64,000 nt of DNA, from the NCBI GenBank assembly GCA_012931725.1, contig CM022949.1, positions 32,024,274 to 32,088,273 of the forward strand. Direction: 5' to 3'. The notes beneath the pieces were generated by a model. It ran no database searches, had not been told where the DNA came from, and saw only the letters and a list, made by a program, of their open reading frames with translations. Of the stretch, positions 12,801 through 24,800 are shown piece by piece. The translations under genes and the position numbers were made by a program. Numbering within the stretch: the first letter of the stretch is position 1; every line of letters starts with the position of its first letter. Origin of the DNA: Litsea cubeba (Eukaryota > Streptophyta > Magnoliopsida > Laurales > Lauraceae).

Positions 12801-15800
12801 TTTTTTTTAGTTAATTCTAGCCAACTTTTATGCCCATGAACATAAAGAAACAGTAAATTAAATTACAAGAACTCTATAGCAAAATCAAACCAATCTTGTG
12901 ACCAATATTTTCAGTCACAAACATAAAGGAATACGAAAAAAAAGGAACTGCAATAATGAGTGAGACTGTGAGAGAGGATATCTTGGTCATACAGATTTAC
13001 AAAAGAAAAAAAGGACAGGGAACTAAGACTTGAATATGTACTTTTTAATAACGAAAAACACCATAAGCTTGAGTTGTTAGTAAACAGCATAACAATTTAT
13101 ATCATCCCACACCCCGAACGGGAAGTAGCCGTTTGAATTGAAAACCCAGCAGGTCTAGATGGAAGTAACATGCCTCCCAAGGGTTTTGAACTCATAACCT
13201 CTAACTCTGATACCATGTTAATAACGAGTAGCACCAAAAGCTCGAGCTAATAGTGAATGACAGAACAATGTATATCAAAGGGTCCGGATAGCCCCTTTCA
13301 TGTGTGGGGCTCTGCACGTGGACAGAAACAAGCCAAATGACCAATGTGGACATAAACACGTCCCCGGGGATTCGAACACACGACCCCCTAGCTCCGATAT
13401 CATGTTAATAACAGAAACACCAAAAGATTGAGCTATTAGTGAACAACATAACAATTTATATCAACACTTCTCGCTTAATAATATGCTAGACAAGTGAGCC
13501 CAGGTGCACAATTTTACAATATGCTAGAACTAAACCATAAATATATAGGATACGCAGTTTTTAAAATATAAAAATACATGATGATCATTGAAAATGCGCC
13601 ATTTACACATAATATTAGGGGCCCCCAGGTGCATCATATGCCTGTCAATCCAAACCCAATCACAGCAGGCCCATTTACTGTATTGTACTTAGTCAAAGCC
13701 CATTTATTGTATTGTACTTAGTCAAAGGATAATACTTAGTTGTTGCTACAGTTTAGGATCTGAGATACTTAATTGATTGTAATTAGGGCATTGAGCCCCT
13801 ACATATATGAAGAATGGTCAACCCTCAAAGGGCACTGTATTGAGCATTCTCTCCAAATTGCTTCCATTCTTTTACAATGACATGGTATCAGAGCCTTCTT
13901 TACAAGGATCTGTAGATCCTCCAAGACATTTTCCAAGTCTGGAAGCCCTCGGTGCATCTCCGATCATCTCCGATCATCTCCGACCATCCCAGATCATCTC
14001 AGATCACGTGTGGCCCACCTGAGATCTTCAACAACTCTACGGAACCAGCCCATGTCGGTCGACTCGAATTGCTGGTATTTGTGGTGATTTTTCAAGAGTT
14101 TTTCTCCCATCCGAGGTAGGTCTTCCATCACCATTTGAGGTAATTCAATTTTCTCCCTCTAATTTCATCTCGGCCGTCCAAAATCAAGGATCTTGATTAT
14201 TTTTGGCTGAAACTTCTTCCATCACTTGCGAAAATAAGATGTGCCTTCATCCCCGAACTCCGATCTGTCCTCTGATGATCTGGTGGGGCCCACGTGTATG
14301 AAATCACACTGACGAGAGGGTCGTCAGTCACTTTTGGTGCAGTTCTGTGCACTGCTTCGATTGCCCAGTGCATATTTGTGCATATTCTTCATTATATTGG
14401 GGTTGTGACATCATCTTGCATTCCGTGGATCTCTGCATCTCTGCTTCCAACAGTAGCACCCATCAGAGCTCATCTCTACCATTAGTAACTATTCTGGGAA
14501 CAGTACTTGCAAAGTCTATTGACTGTTATAGGAACAGTTCTTGAATTCTTGCTTTTGATTTCTAGTTCATCATTCTACTAGTAATTGTAATTCATCATCA
14601 AATTACTACTGTTGATCTAGTTCTTACTGTCTGGGTTGCTTGCTTGTTCTGGGTACTGGTAGTCTAGTACTGCTTCTGGTTATAGTTACTGCTAGTTACT
14701 GGTCTTCCTTCCTCGCTCTTATTACTCTGGTGTGAATTTTTTACTCGTCTGCTCGTCATGGAAAAATCTGAAATTACCCTGGTTCGGTCTGATGGAAAAA
14801 ATTATACCTCATGGGCCTTCCAATTTCAGATTTACTAAGAAAGAAAGGAACTCTGGGCACACATTGATGGATCTGAACCTAAACCTGAGGAAGATGACAA
14901 GAAGATTTTAGCTTGGAAGACTAAGGATGCTAAAATCAAAACCTGGTTGCTGCGTTCGATTGACCCACATTTTATCCTTAACCTCAGACCTCGCAAAACT
15001 GCCCTGGAAATGTGGGACTATCTTAAAAAGATCTATCAAAAAGGCAATGTTGCTCGCTAATTTCAATTGGAACTTAACATTTCTGAATTTACTCAAGGCA
15101 CCTAGTCTATTCAAGAGTATTACAATGGCTTTCGCAAACTGTGGTCAGAATATGATGAGATTAAGTTTGCCACGGTGTCTGAAGCACTCCTACTTGAACT
15201 ACTTTCCTTACAGCAAAGTAGCCATCGGGATCAGTTTCTCATGAAACTTCGTCTGGAGTTTGAGACAATTCGATCTAACTTGATGAGCAAGGCTTTTCTT
15301 CCCAGCTTGGATGACTATCTTCAGGAGCTTATGTGGGAAGAACAACGTCTGGTCACTAAAACTACTCTGGAACAACAGGGATCTGCTGAGTCTCCGCTTA
15401 TCTATGTTGCTACCACCAGACTACCTCCCCGGGACATCAGTAAAGTTCAGTGCCATAACTACAAAAAAAAAATATGGTCACTATGCAAATCAATGCAAGG
15501 CAAAGATCTGCAAATATTGTAAGGCCACTAGTCATATTATTGACGAATGTCGAAAGAAGGGTCGCAATTCTACTTCCCGCAACTATGTGCAGTCAACCCC
15601 TAGTACTTACATAGTGCCGTCAGCTCCTAGTGCTTACACAATGACCACTCCACGATATGCATCCTCTGACTTCAGTGGTTCTCTGCAGTATGATTCTTCC
15701 TCACAACTTGGTTCCTCCACACAATTTGCGTCCCAGCTCCTCTCACCCCTGAGATGGTAAACCAAATGATTATCAATGCCTTAGCATCCATGAACTTCGC

Positions 15801-18800
15801 AAGTACTGATTCATCTCTTTCCAATACATGGAACTTAGATTCTGGTGCAAGTAACCATATGACCTCTTCACCCATAAAATTACAAAATGACGTTCCTTAC
15901 ACTGGTCATCTTACTATTCAAGCTGCCAACAGAGATCATCTTCTCATCACCTCTGTTGGTGATACCCCTAGCCCCTTACTCTTAACCAATGTTTTAGTTT
16001 CTCCTCGTCTTGCTACCAATTTGGTCTTTATGGGTCAACTTGTTGAAAATAATTACAATGTCTCCTTTTATTCTACTAGTTGTGTTGCGCAACACCAGGA
16101 GTCGGGGGAAGTGATCGCGAGGGGGCCTAAGCGTGTAAGACTTTTTTCCTCACCAGTATCCTCATTTATTCAATATAAAACTTTACATCAGTTATTTTGT
16201 TTTTTTCATTCAAAATAATTCTCGGTTGTGGCATAATAGACTTGGTCATCCGAATGCCTCTACAATGTCTACTTTTTCAATCTGGATTATTAAATAAACC
16301 TATTGACTCTGCTTCTTTTGAATGTGATTGTAATATCCTGAGTTACTTGGGCCTAGGATTGGTCTGGCCCAGGTAGTATTTTAGTGATAGCTTGGCCCAA
16401 GTTATAATGGTAGTAGAGTCCATACTTTTTGTAACTGGTAAGTCTTCCCACGTGAAAGGATTTGGAAGGAGTAGAGTTGTATGACAACTCTAAATAAGAA
16501 AGTTTGAAAGGAATAAGGAATTTCCATCTTTCCTTTATATATAGAGAACCAACGACCCTTTCATCTTCATTGGAGAAGACCTCTGAGAGCAAACCATTGT
16601 GGATTTCAATTTAGGAGAAGGAGAGGAAGGCTGCTGATGTCAAGTTCGCATTCAAAGACGACGATCGTGTATAAAAGGTGAGTGAATCTTCTTAATTACT
16701 CTTTAATGATGTCCCATACGATTGATAATTGTGAATTAAACCTATTAATTAGGGTGAATTCTGTTTTTGTCAATGGAAGCATGTTATATGGCCATTGGAA
16801 TGATATGAATGGTAGTAGAATGCAAATCCAGGGAAATCCATCAAACAGGAAATTGTTTGATGGAATTCAGAAGCATGTCGTCAGTAGCACAGATTGTAGT
16901 TTAAGGATAGTGGGACCCATCAATGGACCTGATCTGAGATCAGAACCATACATCTCTTAGAGGAACTCTGGGCGACCCATGTGGAGTTGGATATCTGCAA
17001 TTTGAACCAGTGGGACCCACTGTTCAACAGGTTTAAAGAATTCCAGGTGTGAAAGGGGAAGAAATTTTGTTCTGATCGTTTGTAGTTGTGGGACCCACTA
17101 CATGATCTGATCAAGAATCAAGACCACACATCTATTAGAAGACCCTTGATCGACCATGGTGTAGTTGGACATCTGGGGTTTGGACCGGTGGGACCCACTG
17201 TACAGTGAACTTAAGAAATTCCATGCGTGAACTGTTGTGTAATCCGTTTTAAGGTTGTGGGCCCCAGTGAATGGTCCAATGATGAATCAAATTCATTGGA
17301 ATGATACATCAGTCTTGGACGACCATGGCCTAGTTGTCTGATCATGGATTTGTCCAGTGGGACCCACTTGATTTTCTTATCAAGGATTCTCAGGCGTGAA
17401 ACAATCTGTTTGTCATTGTGTATATGGAAGTGGACGGATAGAGTATATAAAGTAATTAATTAATTGTGTATAATTATAGGGTTTTGAATAGTTAACTATG
17501 ATTAACTATATGTGCTTAACTATATGTTTTGTCGTTAATTAACTGTGATTATTTATATGGAAATTAATGTGATGCTGTGTAATGATCTAGTTATGATAAA
17601 GAGTGGGCCACCCTTACATCCATTAATACTAGTGATGACTAGAAGGGGGGTATTAAGAAACAAATTGTGTAGGGGGCTGGGCCCACACTACGGATTGACA
17701 TTCAGAGACATGCAAAAACAAGAGAGAGAAAGTCTGTGAATTACTTTGTTTTCGATGATCTCCATCTTGGATTTCTTCTCTTTAAATAGAGTTTACAATG
17801 CCTATGTTTAGGCTACAAATCAAGAAATTAAAGCTAATCAGATCAATTAGATCTCTAACAAAAGGAATACAACGGTGTTGCCTAGCTGTACAAGATATGA
17901 CTAAGTCTCCTCTTTATAAGTGGGCTGGGCTTTATCATCATACAAGTGGACTGGGTCCATGGGCCTATTATGATACAATATTACACTTTAACACCCCCCC
18001 TCAAATTGATGCGGGGGAATCAACCAGCAACAATTTGCGAACCAGGAATTCATGCCGCGGCCGTGGAAGGCCTTTGGTGAAAATATCAGCAAGCTGGAAC
18101 TCAGTGGAAATATGGGGAAGAGTAATGACTTTGCGATCATACTCGTCCCGAATGAAGTGACAGTCTACTTCAATATGTTTTGTCCGCTCATGAAACACAG
18201 GGTTTTCAGTAATTCGAATGGCACTTGTATTGTCGGCATGAAGAGGAGTTGGTTTGGTCTGCGAGAATCCAAGCCCTGAGAGCAACCCACGTAGCCATAA
18301 GATCTCAGAACAAGCAGAAGACATGGCTCGGTATTCGGATTCCGTAGAAGATTTGGAGACTTTATCTTGCTTTTTACATTTCCAGGATATCAAGGCGTCT
18401 CCCAAGTAAACACACCATCCTGTGGTAGAGCGACGTGTGTCCGGACAGCCGGCCCAATCCGCATCAGAATAAGCAGTTAGAGTAAGTGGTGTGCCAACTG
18501 GAAAAAATAAGCCGCGGGTCGAGGTACCAATGATATATCGAATAATCCGTTTGACGGCCGCCAAATGATGATGCCGTGGGGCAGTCATAAACTGACTAAC
18601 CAGATTAACGGCATAAGAGATATCTGGTCGAGTAATGGTCAGGTAGACAAGGCTACCAACCAAACGACGATAGAAAGTAGGATCAGGTAGGAGATCGCCG
18701 TCTTGTTGACGAAGCTTGACATTTACTTCTAATGGTGTGTCAACTGGGCGAGAATCACCGAGATCGGCGAGATCCACTAGGTCAGTAGCATATTTGTGCT

Positions 18801-21800
18801 GATGAAGAAACAAGCCTTTCTTGGATTGATGGACTTCTAAACCCAAGAAATAATTCAACGGTCCCAAATCCTTCATATGAAACTTATCTTGCAGAGATCC
18901 CTGTACCTGTTGAATCATATCACTGTGAGGGCCTGTAATAATGATATCATCAACATACACAAGAAGAATTGTTAATCCTCTGGAGGAATGAAGTGTGAAC
19001 ATTGAAGGATCATATGGGCTCTGTATAAAGGAAAGCTGAAGGAGAGTGGTCCGGAACTTGTCGAACCAGGCTCGGGGTGCCTGTTTGAGGCCATATAAAG
19101 ATCGTCGTAACCGAGCAACATCGGTCTTGGAAGAAGAAGGAATTCCATGAGGAAGACGCATGTAGACTTCTTCTTTAAGGTCCCCATGAAGAAAAGCATT
19201 CTTCACATCCATCTGATATAGGGGCCAGGATTGAGAGGCAGCTATGGCAAGAACGGTACGCACAGTTGTCATTTTGGCCACTGGAGCAAAAGTCTCCTCA
19301 TAGTCGATACCGTACTCCTGCCTGTTTCCAAGTGCAACTAGACGAGCTTTATAGCGATCCAAGGATCCATCAGACTTTAATTTCACCGAGTATACCCACT
19401 TGCAACCAATTGGTTTGACAGAGGAAGGACAGGTAACAATGTCCCATGTATGATTTTCTTGAAGGGCACGTAGTTCTTCCTGCATAGCCTGTATCCAACA
19501 ATCATGGTGCACTGCCTGAGAGTACGAGTTAGGGATAGAAATAGAAGACAAAGTGGTTAATAAGGAGGCATGAGTAAAACCATAGCGATCAGGGGGCTTT
19601 GTGTGGCGATGGATCGGCGAAGAGGAGCCGGAGGTGGATTAGGTGCAGTATCAGGAACTGGAGGCGCCGGAGGTAGATCAGGTGCAGGATCAGGAGCATT
19701 CAGGGTAGGCGTAGCGAGAGACCCAGAGCCAGGATCACCTGTAACATTCCGTCGTTTATACACAAAATTCGGCTTAAACCGAGTAACAGGCGGAGGCGTT
19801 GTATCTGAAAATGATGGCAAAAAAGAGAACGAGACAGATTCATTTGAATCACCATTCCGTGGAAAGAAATATTGATTCTCAAAAAACACGACATTGCGAG
19901 ACACTCGAATTCTTTTTGCATTAGAATCATAACAGAGATAGCCTTTTTGATTAAGAGCATAACCGAGAAAGGCACAGATGGAGGATTGAGCTGTGAGCTT
20001 AGTGCGCTCAGTTGGAGGAAGAAGAACAAAACAAACACACCCAAAAGGACGAAGATGATTATAGAGTGGATGCTTTTGAAAAAGTCGAAAAAAACGGTGT
20101 CTGGTTGTCTATTCTAGATGAAGGTAGGCGGTTTATGACATGCACAGCGGTGGAAAGGGCTTCGGGCCAAAACCGAGTTGGAACTGAAGATGAGAGCAAA
20201 AGTGAACGAGCAATATCCAAGAGATGTCGGTTTTTTCCGCTCAGACACACCATTTTGTTGGGGGGTGTAAGGACAAGATCGTTGAGAGATGATGCCTTTG
20301 GATTGTAAAAATGCTTGAAATTCCTTAGAAACATACTCTCCCCCTGAATCAGACCGAAGAATTTTAATTGTAGTGGAAAATTGATTCTCAACATAAGACA
20401 AGAAAACTTTAAAAACCGAGAAAACATCAGATTTAGCATGCAAAAAATAAATCCAAGTAAAACGACTATAATCATCAATGAATGTAACGAAGTATTTATA
20501 ATGAGAATGAGAGATAACAGGTGCAATGCCCCACACATCACTATGAACAATATCAAAGCATTTCAGTGCTAGAGAATCATGAAGGGGAAAAGGAAGGGTT
20601 TTCCCTTTCCCCATTTTGCAGCTATCACAACTAAAAGAAACATCCTTAAAAGAAACTTTATTATCATTAATTAAACCAGAATTTAATAAAAACATCAAAG
20701 TTTTGGAATTAGGATGTCCTAAACGATTATGCCACAACTGACATTTATTATGACTAAAATGGGAAAACAAAGCAGACTCCGAAGAGAACTTTTCATTTGA
20801 CGAAATCTGGAGGGGAAACAGTCGGCCCAGCTTAGGGCCCTTCGCTAGCACCTTCCCCGATGTTTGATCCTGCACAACACAACCAGAGCGAGAAAACAAG
20901 ATGGAGCAATTACTATCAACAAGTTGACCAACTGATAATAAATTTGTGGTTAAGCGGGGAGAGAGAAAAACATTATGCAAGGGTAATGAATGAGGAACCT
21001 TTCCGACAGCAGAAATGGGAATACTGCCACCACTAGCAGTATTGATGCAGAGGTCTCCATCATACTTTCTAATATGAGTCATATTGACAGGAGAGTGTGT
21101 CATGTGATTGGAGGCCCCTGAATCAATATACCAGGTGGAAGTTGAAGATTTTGGATTACCTGATAGGCCAAGAGCAGAGAAAGCATTAATGATCATTTGC
21201 TGGACCATTTCAGGAGTGAGGGTAGAAGAAGAAGAGGCAGCAGGTGGTGCAGATATGACTGTTGAAGAAGCATCAGGAAGATGTGCAGAGTATGCGCTCT
21301 GTTGCTGAGATGATGCAGGTATGACTGGTGAAGTAGTGTCAGGAATAGGTGCATAGTAGGCTCTCTGTTGCGGTGCCCTATTTGCCTGATTCTGAGGTCG
21401 CTTCCGGCATTCTGGAAGAACATGACCTTTGGTTTTGCAGTAGGAACAAAATTTCTGGTCACACTGAGTGGAAACATGTCCGAGTTTGTGGCAGCAAAAA
21501 CATTTGACCCTGCTCATGTCCCTGGTCTGAGGCTTACCCCTAGCAACATAAGCAACATCGACAGGAGCAGTCTGAGGAGTATTCTGAGTAAGTGCCGTCT
21601 GAGTCATCAAGCGCTGTTCCTCTCTAAGGAGTTCACCCAAACATGATTCGAGTGAAGGGGATGGAACCCTGCTTAGTAAGTTGGACCGGACATTTTCAAA
21701 TTGAGGTCGTAACTTCATTAGAAATTGATCCCGCTGACTTGTCTGATGAATCTCTTGAATAGAGGCTAAGGAGTCAGCAGGAAGGGCAGCATAAATAAGC

Positions 21801-24800
21801 TCAGCGTAATCAGTCCACAGACTGGTAAACTGAGAGTAGTAATCCTGTATCGACATGGTCCCTTGAACAAACTGCGAGATTTCATGTTCTAAATGAAACC
21901 TACGAGCAGAATTTTCTTGCAAATATATCTTTTTTAAATAAAGCCACATTCCTTTGGCAGTCTTGTAGGGACGAAGATTCAGGATAAACTGTGCATCGAC
22001 GGACCCCAATATCCAGGTCATGATCTGGCAATCTTTAACCTCCCATTTAGATAGGAGCTTGTCATCATTAGGTTTGGGATCGGAATCATCAATATGTCCC
22101 CAGAGTTCTTTACCCTTAAGGTAAATTTGAAATTGAAAAGACCAAGTGGTATAGTTTGTACCATTAAATTTGATCAACTTGAGATCACCTTTCTCCATTG
22201 GTAGCAATGTAGAAATAACAGAACAAGCAGCAAGTCGACAACCAGCTCAATAACTTGTAACTCAAAAAAATATACTCACATCCACAATAAAGAGTTTTAA
22301 TCCGACAGCAAGAGACAGGAACCAGAATCACAGTATCCAATTCAGAAACCAATAGCATGCAGCAGCAGAAGAAAGAAGCAAGAAAAAACAGATTTGCAGC
22401 CACAGAACACAAATAGTGCAAAAAAATGCACTAAAACAGCCCAGACGACCCAAAAATTTGGGTTTGGATCCTTACGTGGGGCCCACAGATTGATCAAATG
22501 GATGATCAGAACCACAGCCAGAAACCAGTGTCTAATTATCTTTGCAGCAGTACTAGTTTTATCCAAATCCAATCAGAATCAAGTAAACTGTGTGGCTGTG
22601 ATGAAAACTATTTAAGAAAAGTGAATAATCACAAGATGTGACAAATCACCTACCTCTGATCCCTTAAAAATGCTGGAAAAATCTTCAAAAATACAAGAAG
22701 AAATGGGCGACCAAGGCTGAAGTAAACCGAGTGGAGTTTGAGATGATCATAAGTGGGCCACCATTGATCAGAGAAGAATACAGCGACGATTTGCTTCCCC
22801 AAAACACAGATCTGCGATCTGTATGCAAGACAGTCCTCAGAAGCTATCCACAAACACTAGAAGGAGCAGGCGACCAGATTAGTTACAGTATCCAGACTCA
22901 ATGGTGCTGATCTGTGATGGGCCACGTCTGATCACACCCTGATCTGGCGAATTCCAGTGCTTGGAAGATGAAGAAAAAATATCCAGAGAGTCTCACAGAG
23001 ACTATGGCAACTTCCAATGCTTGGAAGATGGAGAAGATTCACTCAGAGGCTTGAAGCTCTGATACCATGACATTCAGAGACATGCAAAAACAAGAGAGAG
23101 AAAGTCTGTGAATTACTTTGTTTTCGATGATCTCCATCTTGGATTTCTTCTCTTTAAATAGAGTTTACAATGCCTATGTTTAGGCTACAAATCAAGAAAT
23201 TAAAGCTAATCAGATCAATTAGATCTCTAACAAAAGGAATACAACGGTGTTGCCTAGCTGTACAAGATATGACTAAGTCTCCTCTTTATAAGTGGGCTGG
23301 GCTTTATCATCATACAAGTGGACTGGGTCCATGGGCCTATTATGATACAATATTACACTTTAACACGGATTATGTACATTATTAATAATGTTGAGTTCTA
23401 GTTGATATGTGTTTGTGAAATATTGTGCACTGGGTCCCAGATTTGGGATGTTGGACTTGTATCCGGATGATAGCTGGCTTCGGGCCATGGTGGCCGTTAT
23501 AACGGCTAGTCCTTAATGGACGTGAGGGGCCATTATGATGGCTGGTCCTTTGTGGACGTGTCTGATGAGACAGGGTCATTGTGACCGGTATACATGTATA
23601 CGATAAGGCCTTTGAGGCGTGGTGATGTGCATGGGCACGGATTGTATGTGAAAGAATCTTAATAACATTTGATTATTGATTTAGACCTGCTGAATTATGT
23701 GATGTTATATTTTATGTGATTTGTGTAATTAGGAATATTCATTCACCAGTAGTACTGATGTTGTGTTACCCCCTTCAGGTAATCATGCTGCGGGTGGGAC
23801 AGAGCGGAACGATGTTCAGCACGTAGATTTCAACATGCGTGGCTGACAAAAGAGAACGAGAGAAAGATATTTAGTAGATAAGGGGATTAGCCCTTGCTTA
23901 GGAAAGTTATTTAATGTTTTAGTACATTATTGATGCAGACAGAACATATTAAAGTATGAGTATTTATAACTCATTGATTAATTGAAATAATTATTTGATT
24001 TAAATGCCAAATGCTTATGAGAACTATTTGATGAATATATGATAAATATTGCCAAGTTATCACGATCCAGAGATTTGACAGGGCCCCAGAATCTGGGTCG
24101 TGACAGTGATGCTTGTAAATTAGGAAAGAGTAAAACTTTACCTTTTCTACACTCTAAAACACAGAGCACTGCATGTTTTGACTTAATTCACAGTGATGTT
24201 TGGGGCATTGCTCCGACCCTTTCACAATCATTTTCAGTACTTTGTAACCTTCATTGATGACAATCTTGGATTTTTTTATTGCATTCGAAGTCTAATGTTC
24301 TTAATGCATTTAAATTTTTTGTTAGCTATGTTGAAACCCAATTCTCCAAATGCATTAAACTTTGCGCTCAGACTCATTGGGGGGGGGGGGGATTTTCAAT
24401 ATTTTCTAAACAATAAAGGAATCATTTCTCAACATACATGTTCGTATACTCCGCAACAAAATGGAGTTACGGAACGGAAAAACAGACATCTCCTTGATGT
24501 AACTAGAACACTTTTGATTGAATCATCCGTTCCCCCTCGTTTTTGGACTGAAGCTCTCACCACAGCGATCTATCTCATAAACCGCCTTCCATCTCCTACC
24601 ATTGATCATTTCACACCTCATTTGAAACTGTTTGGTCATCATCATATGTTTGATCACCTACATATCTTTGGATGTGTTTGCTTCGTTCATCTACCTCTCA
24701 CAGAAAGAAATACTAACAGCCCAATCTCGCAGGTGTGCCCTTTTGGGTTATGCTACTACTCAAAAAGGTTTTGTTTGTTATGATCCCATTGGTCGTCGTA

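Larger units (their letters stand above)
17696..23365 (-). mobile_element. Young Ty1-copia retrotransposon C, nested in solo LTR B
   Basis: The two 298-bp LTRs (17696-17993 and 23068-23365) are identical by direct reading. The 5-bp duplication CGGAT flanks the element (17691-17695 and 23366-23370). On the - strand the 5' LTR is 23068-23365, followed by the PBS TGGTATCAGAGC (+ 23056-23067) and an 860-bp leader, then gag-pol. A C run on + (17994-18000; purine tract on -) precedes the 3' LTR. The element is in the same sense as RRP44A. Confidence 0.96.
16329..24105 (+). mobile_element. Gypsy-type solo LTR B inserted in Copia A, itself interrupted by Copia C
   Basis: The ends are TGTAATATCC (16329) and GGGTCGTGACA (24105), flanked by the 5-bp duplication GTGAT (16324-16328 and 24106-24110). 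Removing Copia C leaves about 2.1 kb (16329-17695 plus 23371-24105) with no gag or pol and no internal PBS or PPT. That is what a solo LTR left by LTR-LTR recombination looks like. The terminal sequences resemble those of plant Ty3-gypsy LTRs. Strand is uncertain; + is given from the TGTAATA start. Confidence 0.78.

Noticed and set aside
13360..13400. tRNA-like B-box (- strand gtgttcgaatcccc)
   Set aside because: No A-box and no cloverleaf of proper length; better read as a SINE or retroelement segment.
18052..22615. Several open frames on the + strand across Copia C
   Set aside because: They are antisense shadows of the - strand gag-pol genes.
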